A stretch of DNA of 64,000 bases, from assembly GCF_004011505.1 (NCBI RefSeq), contig NZ_SAUN01000001.1:186001-250000 (forward strand), written 5' to 3'. The translations under genes and the position numbers were made by a program. This stretch comes from Nonomuraea polychroma. Lineage in GTDB: Bacteria > Actinomycetota > Actinomycetes > Streptosporangiales > Streptosporangiaceae. The notes under the pieces are model-generated. The model worked only from the letters and a program-made list of their open reading frames with translations, made no database searches and was not told the origin of the DNA. Below are positions 17,144-26,526 of this stretch, in pieces. The stretch's first letter is position 1, and the number at the start of each line of letters is the position of its first letter.

Positions 17144-20100
17144 GTGTGCTGTCCGCCCTGTCGGTCCCAGAGGTGATCAAATTCTCTGTACGCGAGACGT
17201 TCGCCGAACTGCCCGAACGTATCGGCCACGTTGACCACCAGACAATGAGATTTGCCGCCGTTGGCCGGGCCGCGCAAGCCGCGTCCGACCATCTGGATGT
17301 ACGCGTTGGGGCTGAAGGTGGGGCGGGCGATGTACAGCGCTCTGACCCCCGGGACGTCGAAACCTTGGGTCAGGACGTTACAGTTCGTGAGAACCCTGAT
17401 GTTCTTGCTTCGAAACCCTTCGATGTTCCGGCGCCGCTCGTGGATGCGTGTGGAGCCGCTGATCGAAGCCGCGGAGATTCCCCGCACCCGGAGGAGAGCG
17501 GCCAGGACTTGGGCCGACAACACAGAAGCAGCGAACACCAGGACTGGCCAGTCCGACGGCAGGCTCTCGATGTGGTCCAACAGCCGCAACGTTCTGGCCT
17601 CGTCACGCCCGAGGAGCTCCAGGACTCGAGACGGCAACAGTCGTGTGCGTTGGGTGATCTCGGCTTCCTCGGCGTCGAGCGACACGGCTCCACCGTCGAG
17701 GATCTGGTGCTCGACTTGAGACAAGACTCCCAGACGCTGCAGCACTCCGTAGGGGTCCTCGCCGAGAACGTCGATCAGATTGTTGCCGAACCGTCCCGCC
17801 AGCCGCCGGGTTTTCTCTTCGCTCGTCCCCTTGAACGGTGTCGCGGTCAACCCGAGCAGCGGCCTGTTCATGTGACGATCGTCCAGGCCGAGCCAGGCAA
17901 GAAGCTGGGTGTAGTCCTTGCCGGTTGCTTCGTGTGCCTCATCGATCACGACCGCAGTGGGGCGCGCGAGCCATGTGTAGTCCGGATTGTCACGACAGAC
18001 AGCGAGTTTCTTATCGGTGGCCACGACCACCATGAGTTCGTTCTCGCCCTCGGCGATCTCGTTGCGATCCCAGAGTCGACAGATCCGAAGTGCACGACCG
18101 TCCCCGATGTCACGCCAGACGGCAGACCACGTCTGCACGGCCTGCTCGCACAACTCCTCGCTCTGGGCAACCCACAACAGGTGGCCGACCAAACCGTCCT
18201 CGATGAACGCCGTCGCCAGTGCCTGGACAGTCACCCTTGTCTTGCCGGCACCGGTCGGCAGGAACATCAGGCCCCGCTCGCGCTCAGTGACAAGGTGTCG
18301 AATCCTGTCCGCAAGTTCCTGCTGATAGGGGTGGAGAGGGCCGAGGCGAGGTGGACCGAACACAGTCAAGTCGGGTTCGAGGTACGAACCGCGTTCCCCG
18401 GCGTACTCGGTAGGGAAGCCGAGTCTACGAACGAAACCCACGGCGGGCGGACTTCCGGCCCAGCGGTCGGGTACCGGGAAGCCTGCAGCCTCCAGGTCGT
18501 GACGGCATTCCCTCAGCACGTCGTAACCGTGGACATCCAGCAACAACCGGGCAACCTGTAGAGGCCCTTTGTTGTCATCGATCTTGCGCACTGTCTCCAG
18601 CAGCCCTGTCGGAAGCCTTGCTTCGAGCTTGCTCACTTCGAGGAGACACAGCAGTTTTCTGGCATGGTCACGTTCAGCCCGGCAAAGCGCGATGCTTCTC
18701 TCGACCGCCTCGTCCTGCGCATCGTTGAGGATGCGGCTGACGGAACTCGAGGTCAGTTCGACGTCGAACTCCTCCGCGAGCCGCAAGAGGAGATCCTCAT
18801 CCCTCAGGTCCGAGCGGTGGTAGACCACGTTGCCGTCGCGCAACAGATTCGTTGGTTCCCGATCCACACCGTCAGGTCCAGTGATCTGCCGGAAGAGCTC
18901 CCCGCATTCGATGAGTTCCACGTGGTTGAAAGCCCCGGCCGCCAGCGGACGGAGGCCTCTGTATCGGTCCAACACGACGACTGGCTCGGCGGGACTCTCC
19001 GCCAGCACCTCCACCCGCAGTCGGGAGGAAGCAAGAGCACATCCCCACCTGTCGACCAGTAGTGCGGCAAGTGCCTCGTCGGAGACCGCGAGGTAGGGAG
19101 GCCGACGTTCGGCCAGAACTCGCTTCTCCTCCTCCGTTCTGGCGATCAAGAGTTCCTCGCGCAGAACTCGGCATCCCGAGGAGCCGCTGACTGCGGGAAC
19201 ATACTCGGGAACCTGATCCTCGGACAGACTGCGAGCTGCCTCGGCGACCAATGTGCCGAGCGTCCACGGATCTCCGGTAGCAGGCAGACGATCGAGGAAC
19301 TCCCGCCAGATACCTGGAGCGATTCCCTCAAGAGACTCGGTCAGCGACAGCTTGTCGGCCGCTTGACACTCGGCGACAGGCAGGAGCGGCGCGTACTTCG
19401 AGAGCGACCTGGCCACGCTCAGTGCTGCTGGACGTGGCCCCCAAGAAGTGGCCAGTAGGCCGTATTCGCGGGCTGCCCACACAGAGGGGGCGGGCACCTG
19501 GATTTGTGGAAGGGACTTGCGGGTGAAGTGCCCGAACAGCCACGTGTCGGGGACATCCATTCGAAGGAGTGCCTGAGTCCAACCCACGCATGCATCGAGG
19601 TCGCCGGAATCGCGGAATCTGCGGAGTACGTGCAGAGGACCCACCGGATCGTGGTCGAGGAATCCGAGCTCCTTGTCCGATGGTCGTCCTCGCGCCGGTA
19701 GCTTCGCCAGATAGTCCGTCCGGGTCAGCCGGAGATACTCCAAATATGTCGAGTCTTGAGTCAGAGCACGGCTGATCAGAGGGCGGGCAGCGATGCCTAT
19801 TCGTCGCAGCAGGTCGGCATGCAGGTCGTAATGGAAGTCCTCGTTGAGGACCATCACCGGATTTTGCGGCGAGATCTCGCCGGCAACCACCACTTCGTCG
19901 GAGTAATGCCACCAGCCGTCTTGGCACTTGACCTTGAGCCGGCGCCCCTCGGCGAGATAGTCCTCCAGATGTTGCTCCGCCACGGATTTAGGTACCTCGG
20001 AGACCAGCCGCCAGAACTCGGCCCATTCGACCCCTGTCCACTTCTTGGTGACCGCACGTGTGAGCTTGGCAAGCTCGTGACCGGGATCGACGTCCTTGAA

Positions 20101-21924
20101 GCCGAGGTCGCGTAGGAAACGTTCGACATCGGAGTGCGCCAGCAGAGACTGTCGTACCAGGGCTATTTCGGCCTGCCGGGTCAGAACGTTCCCATGGAGG
20201 AAGACGTCCCGAGTCGCATTCAGCGGCCACAGGCGACCGCTGTCGTCGGGAAGGATCTTGGCGGAGAGAAAACCGCGGCGGGTGTTCCCATCTTTCGTGA
20301 CCGCGACAACCCGGAGTGCAGACGCGCATTCCTCGTCGGTCGCGTTACCGATGATCTGTTGTAGCCACTCTGCGGCCCCCAGTTCAACATCCGTCGCACG
20401 CGCGTCGTCCGCTCGGATGAGGCTACGCAGACGCGCCTGTCGAACCGCATTGCGGAAGCATTGGACATGGGGCACCGAGCGAGGGCACCCGGGTGACGAA
20501 TACCAGGCATGGAGCAAGGCGGGATCGAGTCGTACCTGCTCTTGATGCGGAAAGCGCAGCGCGTCGATGCGGCGGAGCACCCCTTCACGGTCAGGAATGC
20601 AGGCTTCCGCCGAGACCAACTGTGGCACGCGTTCAGCGAGGAACCGGTCGGCGAAATTCGGCGCCTCACGACCTCGCGCGGGCAGGTAGTCGAAGTGGCG
20701 AGCAGGATCTGTCGCACTCCCGAGGGTAGGTAGACCCTCCGCCACCAGGATGGCGATCCGCTCGAGAATCTCCTGATTGAACCGTCCGCGGAGGAGGCTC
20801 GTACGGTCGTCATTGACCTGCCAAGGGGCGTTCAGAATCCCCCGCAGCGAGGTTGTCTCAGTCAGCGGGTAGTAAGCCCAGAACTGCCCCAGCGCCGAGA
20901 CGTCGCCGGTCAACGGCGCTGCCCAGGTCACGGTGATACTCGTGCGCCTGATCGCCTCCCCGACCTCTTGGAGGGCCTGAGGCGAGGGACTGTGCAAGTC
21001 GTGCCACACACGCCAGTCCGATGGCTCACGATCTCGAGTCTGCAGCCGGCGTACTCCGTCGGAGAGCACAACGCACTCGTGTTCCAGCTCGAGTCGTTCG
21101 GATCCAGGGTGGTCGACCACAATCCGCAGTACCGACACCCTGGGCACGAACAGTAGGAACTCCACGGGAAACTTTTTGAGTTCCTTCTCCAAACGAGCCG
21201 CATCTCCCGACAGAGGCAAACGGACGACTGTGGTCGCCCAAGCCGTCAGTTCGGCGAGTACCGCGTCGCGGCTGATCTCCTCCATCACGTCGAGGTGGGC
21301 AGGCATACGGAGGACGGGAAACCGCGTGGCACCGGGATCGAGAGGTCGCAATGCCTGCGCCGCTCGTTCAGCGTCGAAGGAGAAGCTGATCGACCGGCTG
21401 AATACGGCTGGTGACCTGGTGATGCCCAAGACGGACTTGAAGCCGAGGCCGAACCGGCCGATCGCTTCGTCTCGCTTGTCGCTGAGGAAAGCGTGGCAGA
21501 TAGCCTCAAGGCCCTCACGGGAGAAGGCCTTGCCCTCGTTCGCGCAGTAAAGGGTGCCGTTGACCAGGCGCACCTCGACTTGCCCACGATGGTCTTCGTA
21601 CTGCGCATCAGCGGCATTTTGGACTAATTCGAGAATCTGTCGCCGCGAGTAGCCGCCAGTCCTGTAGCTGTCCTCTTGGTTGGCGTGCTCGCCGAGAAGG
21701 AGCCTATCCGCTTCGTATGCTCTGAGTGTGTTCGCGCGGTGCTGCTTGAGCCAGTGAACCAGATCCGGGTCTTCCTGACCCCAGCTGCCATCGGCGGTCA
21801 CCAATACCCCCGTCCCGTGTTCACCATTGTGTCCCTCTATGAACGTGTCTGGATCGGATTTGGAGTACTTGCGCGTGTGGTCCCATGTCGCTGATCCTGA
21901 GCCGTGCGGACGGTAGATCATCAT
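17140..21924 (-). CDS. Sacsin/HSP90-type GHKL ATPase fused to DEAH-type SF2 helicase
   Basis: A 1594-residue, apparently intact protein. The N-terminal GHKL (HSP90-like) ATPase has an N-box RRQILELVQNAADAQYED (about 95) and a G2 loop AIGRFGLGFKSVLGIT (about 155-170), the arrangement of sacsin-like proteins. A long middle of ~900 residues has no recognised domain. The C-terminal SF2 helicase spans about 1185-1590: MFLPTGAGKTRVTVQ (Walker A), VVIDEAHEATG (DEAH), LLGLTATPF and IQMVGRGLRGP (motif VI). It is first in a five-gene operon. GHKL-helicase giants occur in defence islands, where the GHKL part is thought to sense or change conformation. The function here is inferred; its fusion to a helicase within a drmAB operon is unusual. 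Confidence 0.82.
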   Translation of the reverse strand: MMIYRPHGSGSATWDHTRKYSKSDPDTFIEGHNGEHGTGVLVTADGSWGQEDPDLVHWLKQHRANTLRAYEADRLLLGEHANQEDSYRTGGYSRRQILELVQNAADAQYEDHRGQVEVRLVNGTLYCANEGKAFSREGLEAICHAFLSDKRDEAIGRFGLGFKSVLGITRSPAVFSRSISFSFDAERAAQALRPLDPGATRFPVLRMPAHLDVMEEISRDAVLAELTAWATTVVRLPLSGDAARLEKELKKFPVEFLLFVPRVSVLRIVVDHPGSERLELEHECVVLSDGVRRLQTRDREPSDWRVWHDLHSPSPQALQEVGEAIRRTSITVTWAAPLTGDVSALGQFWAYYPLTETTSLRGILNAPWQVNDDRTSLLRGRFNQEILERIAILVAEGLPTLGSATDPARHFDYLPARGREAPNFADRFLAERVPQLVSAEACIPDREGVLRRIDALRFPHQEQVRLDPALLHAWYSSPGCPRSVPHVQCFRNAVRQARLRSLIRADDARATDVELGAAEWLQQIIGNATDEECASALRVVAVTKDGNTRRGFLSAKILPDDSGRLWPLNATRDVFLHGNVLTRQAEIALVRQSLLAHSDVERFLRDLGFKDVDPGHELAKLTRAVTKKWTGVEWAEFWRLVSEVPKSVAEQHLEDYLAEGRRLKVKCQDGWWHYSDEVVVAGEISPQNPVMVLNEDFHYDLHADLLRRIGIAARPLISRALTQDSTYLEYLRLTRTDYLAKLPARGRPSDKELGFLDHDPVGPLHVLRRFRDSGDLDACVGWTQALLRMDVPDTWLFGHFTRKSLPQIQVPAPSVWAAREYGLLATSWGPRPAALSVARSLSKYAPLLPVAECQAADKLSLTESLEGIAPGIWREFLDRLPATGDPWTLGTLVAEAARSLSEDQVPEYVPAVSGSSGCRVLREELLIARTEEEKRVLAERRPPYLAVSDEALAALLVDRWGCALASSRLRVEVLAESPAEPVVVLDRYRGLRPLAAGAFNHVELIECGELFRQITGPDGVDREPTNLLRDGNVVYHRSDLRDEDLLLRLAEEFDVELTSSSVSRILNDAQDEAVERSIALCRAERDHARKLLCLLEVSKLEARLPTGLLETVRKIDDNKGPLQVARLLLDVHGYDVLRECRHDLEAAGFPVPDRWAGSPPAVGFVRRLGFPTEYAGERGSYLEPDLTVFGPPRLGPLHPYQQELADRIRHLVTERERGLMFLPTGAGKTRVTVQALATAFIEDGLVGHLLWVAQSEELCEQAVQTWSAVWRDIGDGRALRICRLWDRNEIAEGENELMVVVATDKKLAVCRDNPDYTWLARPTAVVIDEAHEATGKDYTQLLAWLGLDDRHMNRPLLGLTATPFKGTSEEKTRRLAGRFGNNLIDVLGEDPYGVLQRLGVLSQVEHQILDGGAVSLDAEEAEITQRTRLLPSRVLELLGRDEARTLRLLDHIESLPSDWPVLVFAASVLSAQVLAALLRVRGISAASISGSTRIHERRRNIEGFRSKNIRVLTNCNVLTQGFDVPGVRALYIARPTFSPNAYIQMVGRGLRGPANGGKSHCLVVNVADTFGQFGERLAYREFDHLWDRQGGQHT

Positions 21925-22012
21925 AGGGTCCCCGGGACTGCCGTCCAGTCCACTGGAAGCGCAATGTACAGCCAGATATCGCGAGCGTACAGAATATCGT
22001 GCGTGTCAGACT
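21925..22012. promoter_or_regulatory. Divergent promoter region of the defence locus
   Basis: 88 bp between the start of the large ATPase-helicase (minus) and the wHTH protein (plus). It is AT-richer in the middle (AGATATCGCGAGCGTACAGAATATCG). It must hold the promoter of the five-gene operon, and the plus-strand wHTH protein is well placed to bind it. CGATATTCT-like and AGATATCG half-sites are visible, but no operator is proved. Confidence 0.45.
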
Positions 22013-22675
22013 ATGCCCATGCGTTCGGACGACCAGCTACGATCTGAAATAGCCAGCGCGCGTGATGCCTTGAAGGTTGCTGTCGACCATCTGGACAAGA
22101 TCGCTAGAGTCGACAGAGTGATGGAGGACGACTGGCAGGACGTCAGCGCGGCTGTGGGGCTCAGCATGGCGCTTCACCGTGAACATATGGCGCGAGTCGG
22201 CGTTCTCCTGGGGTTGGGCGGAGCGCAGCAGCGTCTGCTTCGGTTTCTGCTGAGACACGTAGGCCAGATCGTCTCCGGCCCGGAGCTGTCCGGCGTCGCT
22301 GGGATCGCTGAGTGGGCGCGGCGAGTCCGGGAGTTACGCGTGGAGCATGGCTGGCCTATCGAGAGCGGGGTCCAGTCACCTGATCTTCGCTCCGACCAGT
22401 ACATCCTCCTCCGACCGGAACCGGATGAAGATCTGGCAAGGAGATGGCGGCTGGCCGCCGATATCCGGAGGCACGGTGGCGCGGTCCCCGACCGCATCCT
22501 CGCCTACCTGAAGGCCATCAGCCCTGAGGCTGCTGATCGGGAGGATCTTGACTACGTCACCAAGACCGGCACCTGGAAATCGTCGATCGATGACCTAAGG
22601 GCCGATGGCTGGGATATCCGATCTTCCGATGAGGATCCGCAACTGGCTCCGGGTAGCTACCGCCTGCTGCTATGA
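22013..22675 (+). CDS. Duplicated winged-helix protein without nuclease domain (HNH paralogue)
   Basis: 220 residues. The central block GVAGIAEWARRVRELRVEHGWPIESG and the later repeat-like block (DLDYVTKTGTWKSSIDDLRADGWDI, ending LAPGSYRLLL) match segment by segment the HNH endonuclease encoded at 24211-25167, but the protein stops exactly where that enzyme continues into its HNH domain. It is therefore a DNA-binding paralogue lacking the nuclease. It is divergent from the big defence operon and convergent with the methyltransferase gene. It may be a regulator, a specificity subunit or a decoy. The ATG at 22013 is followed by another two codons later; either could be used. Codon use looks like its neighbours. 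Confidence 0.7.
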   Translation: MPMRSDDQLRSEIASARDALKVAVDHLDKIARVDRVMEDDWQDVSAAVGLSMALHREHMARVGVLLGLGGAQQRLLRFLLRHVGQIVSGPELSGVAGIAEWARRVRELRVEHGWPIESGVQSPDLRSDQYILLRPEPDEDLARRWRLAADIRRHGGAVPDRILAYLKAISPEAADREDLDYVTKTGTWKSSIDDLRADGWDIRSSDEDPQLAPGSYRLLL

Positions 22676-22846
22676 CTCACGCAAGTCGCAGCTTCCTACC
22701 GGCCGTACCGCCCCCTCTGCATTCCCCACAAGAGTCAGTGCCATGCGAACAGGACGGTCTGTGTGGGACCGCAAATGTTCCAGGTTGTCCGCTTGAAGTG
22801 CAGCGAGAAGGCACTGGAGGATTGTCAGTGATACGTCCGGCGGGCA
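22676..22846. other. Convergent intergenic gap
   Basis: 171 bp between the wHTH gene (plus) and the methyltransferase stop (minus). No gene is supported; transcription termination from both sides is expected here, but no strong hairpin is obvious. Confidence 0.35.
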
Positions 22847-23947
22847 TCAGGCATATTCCACGTGGGGCTCAGCCGCGATGTCGGCGGTTGCCGGCTCTGA
22901 AGCCTTCTCGGGTCTCCACGTCTTGAGACTCTTCAACAGCTCTTCATCTGGAGTGCCCCAGCCGAATGCAGCACAAAGGACGTGCATGGCCAGTCGAGGG
23001 GGGACAGCATTCCCGATCTGCTGGCCCACATCGCGCCCTGACCACGGATAGTCGACAGGGAAGGTCTGAAGGCAGCCTGCTTCTGCGAGGGAAAAGCGTT
23101 TCAATTCGGCGCCGTCCAGTGAGACGACACGGTTACGGGAGATCTTTCCGGTTACCGTAGCGGACGGTTCCCAGGAGGCGCGTCGACCGCGAGCTTTGGG
23201 GTCACCGCCGGTTCCGTAATTCGAGATGACGCGGAACGGCGACTGTCGATCAAGCACGTCTGCCATCCTCGTCCATGGCCGACGTGCCTGGTCTCCGGCC
23301 TCGCGTGGGACGCCCTTCCGGTAGGGCCGATGCGTAGGCTCGGGCAGGGTCACCTCTTCTATGCCCTTACGAGCGATGAGCACTGCCCTTTTGCGGGTCT
23401 GCGGGACGCCGTATTCCTCTGTGCGTAGGATGCCGCATTCCGCAGAATAACCCTCAGCACGCAGAGCCACTGCGTAAGCCTCCCATACCGGGAGCACCGC
23501 CGGGACCTGCTCAAGAATGATCGCCCGATAGGGGGTGTTGTTCTCGTCGTCGATCGCTTCAAGGGCCCAGCGGAGAGGCTCCAGCACCAGCCCGGTTCGC
23601 TCGTCCTCCAGTTTGGACAGGTCCTGGTCGATTTCATCTCGGTCTTCTCGGGCGACCATACGTTTGACGAAGCGCAGCACCTCGTCGAGTGCCCTGCGGC
23701 CGGCCCCGCTGCCGGCGACGGTGAAGGTCTGACACGGTGGTCCTCCCGCCAGTACGTCTGCGTCAGGGAAGTCGGAAGGGCCGTACTTACGTACGTCCCC
23801 CTCCACCGTGACCAGGCCTGCGGCCCGGCGCGTCTCACAAGCTGAGGCATCCCATTCCACACCCACCGTCGCGACGCCGAGCTTCTCCGCTGCCACGTCG
23901 AGCCCGCCGGGACCGGCGAACAAGTCAACAATCTTGACAGGGTGCAC
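22847..23947 (-). CDS. DNA cytosine-5 methyltransferase
   Basis: 366 residues from the GTG at 23945-23947, preferred over upstream starts because GGAG lies 7 nt before it and the family opening (VKIVDLFAGPGGLD, motif I) follows immediately. The GGPPCQTFT loop with the catalytic Cys (motif IV), an EQVP variant of ENV (motif VI), QTRKRAVLI (motif VIII) and IGNAVPPRLA (motif X) are present, so it is an active C5-MTase by sequence. The variable target-recognition region lies between VIII and IX and its target site cannot be read. In DISARM class 2 a C5-MTase (DrmMII) marks self DNA; here it may do this, or pair with the HNH nuclease as a restriction-modification unit. Confidence 0.9.
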   Translation of the reverse strand: MHPVKIVDLFAGPGGLDVAAEKLGVATVGVEWDASACETRRAAGLVTVEGDVRKYGPSDFPDADVLAGGPPCQTFTVAGSGAGRRALDEVLRFVKRMVAREDRDEIDQDLSKLEDERTGLVLEPLRWALEAIDDENNTPYRAIILEQVPAVLPVWEAYAVALRAEGYSAECGILRTEEYGVPQTRKRAVLIARKGIEEVTLPEPTHRPYRKGVPREAGDQARRPWTRMADVLDRQSPFRVISNYGTGGDPKARGRRASWEPSATVTGKISRNRVVSLDGAELKRFSLAEAGCLQTFPVDYPWSGRDVGQQIGNAVPPRLAMHVLCAAFGWGTPDEELLKSLKTWRPEKASEPATADIAAEPHVEYA

Positions 23948-24210
23948 TTGATCTCCAGGGGTGTCATTCGGGACGATGCTGCCACAGTTTCTGTGGCCAG
24001 TAGGCCCAGAGGTGGCAAGCTGGTGGACGACCACACAGCGTACTGGGGGCCACCGACAGTATCAGGGGTCACGGATGGCACGTTGAGCACTGTCTGAGGT
24101 CGAAGTATCTGCTTCCGGCAGAGGTGGAATACGACCCGGTAATGGGGGTTGTTCTGCCAGTGCAGCCGTGGCAGTGGGAGGAAGCGCTAAGGAGTGGATG
24201 ATCCATCCGT

Positions 24211-25167
24211 CTATGGCCGCAAGAGATCTGGCTCCTCCTCTGGATGAAGCAACTCGTCCTTTGGTGAGCTGCCCATCAGAGCGTGTCTCCCTCCATGGCA
24301 GTTGTAGCAGAGGGTCACCAGGTTGCGCTCGTCGTTGTCACCGCCTTGGTGCACGGGCAGGACATGGTGAACCTGGAGCGCAACGCCTTGACCGGGTACG
24401 GCGCCGCAGTCCTGGCACGTCTTGTTGTCCCGCTCGAGGATCTTGTGGCGAAGCTTGATGGCCTGGCGTACACGAGCCGGACGCTTGATCAGAGTGGGAA
24501 GCCGATATGAACCTGGTGGCAGGCTCGGATCGTCGATGTTCGAGACGATCTGCCAGCCCTCTTCCTCCAGTTCACGCATCCGGCGAGGCCATTCTTGGAT
24601 GTTCGCGACATAACCCAGCTGTTCCTTGTCGGCGGGGCGAGGTGAGATCTCCTTGAGGTAGTGAAGGAGTCTGTCCTTCCCGGACTTCTTCCCGCCTCCT
24701 GGCTTCTTGAGGTTGCGTGCGGCCTTGGCGACTCGCCAGCGCTCCGCGAGGTCGGTGTCGGGCTTGTCCGCGGCGAGTCTGTAGTGGTCGTGAGGCAAGT
24801 CGTCGCGGTTTGTGCCCGACTCGATCGGCCAACCGGACTCGACCCGGAGCTCGCGTACTCGCCGTGCCCACTCAGATATTCCTGCGACGCCGCCCAGGGC
24901 ATCGGCTGGCACAGGTGTGCCGACGTGGTTCCGCAGGTACCGCAAGATGGCGTCCTGGCCGGACCTGATCCCGAGTGCCCGGTTCACTCGTGAGACAGCG
25001 TCCCGCATGTCAGCCGACAGACAGCCGAGCTGCGCGGCGGATTCCAACCATGAGTCATGACTGAGCGATACCGCCTGAACACGGTCGATGGCGTCCAGGT
25101 AATTCTGCACGGTGGTTTTCAGATCCGACAGAGCCTGCCCAGGTAACACGCCCGTCTTCTTCGCCAC
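24211..25167 (-). CDS. HNH endonuclease with duplicated winged-helix domains
   Basis: 318 residues from a GTG with GGGAGG ahead of it. Residues about 1-75 are helical. Two related wHTH blocks follow (GVAGISEWARRVRELRVESG at about 95-115; YVANIQEWPRRMRELEEEG at about 185-205), each ending in a YRL-type strand. The C-terminal HNH module is CQDCGAVPGQGVALQVHHVLP ... NLVTLCYNCHGG, with zinc CxxC pairs and the catalytic HH. This layout is typical of actinobacterial restriction nucleases encoded beside C5-methyltransferases, so it is probably the restriction partner of the enzyme at 22847. It shares its N-terminal architecture with the nuclease-less protein at 22013. Catalytic residues are intact. 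Confidence 0.82.
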   Translation of the reverse strand: MAKKTGVLPGQALSDLKTTVQNYLDAIDRVQAVSLSHDSWLESAAQLGCLSADMRDAVSRVNRALGIRSGQDAILRYLRNHVGTPVPADALGGVAGISEWARRVRELRVESGWPIESGTNRDDLPHDHYRLAADKPDTDLAERWRVAKAARNLKKPGGGKKSGKDRLLHYLKEISPRPADKEQLGYVANIQEWPRRMRELEEEGWQIVSNIDDPSLPPGSYRLPTLIKRPARVRQAIKLRHKILERDNKTCQDCGAVPGQGVALQVHHVLPVHQGGDNDERNLVTLCYNCHGGRHALMGSSPKDELLHPEEEPDLLRP

Positions 25168-25503
25168 AGCGCCCTCCCGCGAGACTACATGATCGAGTGG
25201 GCTAGTTTAGCCGGGTTTATCCTGGCAATCGGTCGTGGTGGCGGGACGGCCAACCTTGCTCATTTGGCGGGGACTGGTGTTTCAGGACTTCGAACGGACA
25301 GTGAGGGGAGCCCGACACAGGGGCGTGGCCGGGTTCTCCGTGTCGGTCGTGACCATGTCGGTCTCTGACGATGCAAGTCGACCCCTACCTGAACGTGTTC
25401 CCCATCGGGAGTGCGGTTCAGAGAGCCCTCGCGGCTCGGTCATCCAGAGCAATCCTTTGCATCAGGCGTTGCAGACGGGATATACCGTTTTCCTGTGGCC
25501 TCC
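25168..25503. other. 336-bp divergent gap between HNH and vsr genes
   Basis: No gene is supported; frames here are short and unlike known proteins. The segment near 25190-25230 (CTAGTTTAGCCGGGTTTATCC) is AT-richer and is the likely promoter side of the HNH gene. Nothing else stands out. Confidence 0.4.
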
Positions 25504-25923
25504 ATGCCTTTCCCCAGTTCGGCCGGCGTGTCGGCGCGGATGAGCAAGCAGCGACGCAGGGACACCGCGCCTGAGATCTCCGTACGAAAACTCCTGCACG
25601 CCCGTGGTCTGCGGTACCGGGTTGCGTGGCCGATACCTGGTATGAAGCGCCGGACGGTCGACATAGCCTTCACACGAGCGAAGGTCGCGGTCTTCATAGA
25701 CGGGTGTTTCTGGCACTCCTGCCCCGAGCACGCCACACGCCCTGCCGCGAACGACACGTGGTGGTCCGAGAAGCTGGCGAAGAACATCGCCCGCGACCTT
25801 GCCACCAACGAGCACCTGCATCGGGCAGGATGGCGGGTCATCCGTATCTGGGAGCACGAGGATCCGTCCGAGGCAGTCGATCGCATCGTCGACGAAGTCA
25901 TGCGATTGCGGGCAGAGCACTGA
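25504..25923 (+). CDS. vsr: Very short patch repair (Vsr) endonuclease
   Basis: 139 residues from the ATG at 25504. An ATG at 25540 is possible, but the intervening SSAGVSARMSKQ matches the N-terminal arm of Vsr homologues. The diagnostic core is present: RRRDTAPEISVRKLLHARGLRYR, then VDIAFTRAKVAVFIDGCFWH (catalytic Asp and metal site), the CP...H zinc residues, NIARDLATNEHLHRAGWRVIRIWEHE. Vsr nicks 5' of T in T:G mismatches left by deamination of 5-methylcytosine, so it is a natural companion to the C5-methyltransferase 1.6 kb away. It closes the defence locus on the right. Confidence 0.93.
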   Translation: MPFPSSAGVSARMSKQRRRDTAPEISVRKLLHARGLRYRVAWPIPGMKRRTVDIAFTRAKVAVFIDGCFWHSCPEHATRPAANDTWWSEKLAKNIARDLATNEHLHRAGWRVIRIWEHEDPSEAVDRIVDEVMRLRAEH

Positions 25924-26100
25924 TGCGTTCCACGCCAATGTTCGACCGCTGGCCTGAGGTGGTCTCGCACATCTCCCGGGTCGGGTTTGGATCCTCCAGG
26001 TGATCCGGATTCGCCTGTCCTCAGAGGGCGGTTCGCGAGTTGATGTCCCTTTGATCGCTTGTGCTGCATGAGGAGGGCTGGTCATTGGCTCGTTGCCGGG
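25924..26100. other. Gap at the defence locus/IS graveyard boundary
   Basis: 177 bp without a supported gene. It is the transition from intact defence genes to fragmentary insertion sequences. Confidence 0.35.
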
Positions 26101-26523
26101 CTATGGACGCGGCTCAGCGGACAATCCCGGCTCGATCTCCACGAGAATGCCCAGGCTGACCAGGCGCTTGAGCTTGGCGCGGGTGTTCTCGATGTTCTTA
26201 CGCGCCAGGGGCAGGTCCAGGGCCAAGCAGAGGTCACGCGCTCGTGAGGGCTGGCCGGTGTCGGCCATGAGGGTGAGAATCTGCTGGTAGGCGGGATGGT
26301 CGGGCACTGCGGGAGCCGGGGGCGGCGGGGATGCCGGACCGGGCTCGCGGGCGAGGACGAGCAAGGTCTTGCGGGTGATCCGCAGATGGTCGAGGTCCTG
26401 GTCGAGGTCCCGCAGGCGGGCGGTCAACTCCTCGATCTGAGCTTGGATCTGTTCGATGTGGCCGGTCAGCGCCTTCTCGCGGGAGTCGATCCGGTCCAGC
26501 AGCCACGCGCCGGGGGTCCGGGG
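26101..26523 (-). pseudogene. Coiled-coil/wHTH protein, 5' end lost
   Basis: The frame reads WLLDRIDSREKALTGHIEQI and a further heptad-like segment, a Pro/Ala linker, then a C-terminal winged-helix-like part (QPSRARDLCLALDLPLARKN and LKRLVSLGILVEIEPG). This is a small protein common beside actinobacterial transposons. There is no in-frame start before the coiled coil: a stop lies just upstream and the IS5-family element abuts at about 26525. The N-terminus was therefore removed or shifted. A TTG at 26425-26427 is the first possible start in frame. Function unknown; probably DNA-associated. Confidence 0.5.
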
Positions 26524-26526
26524 TGC

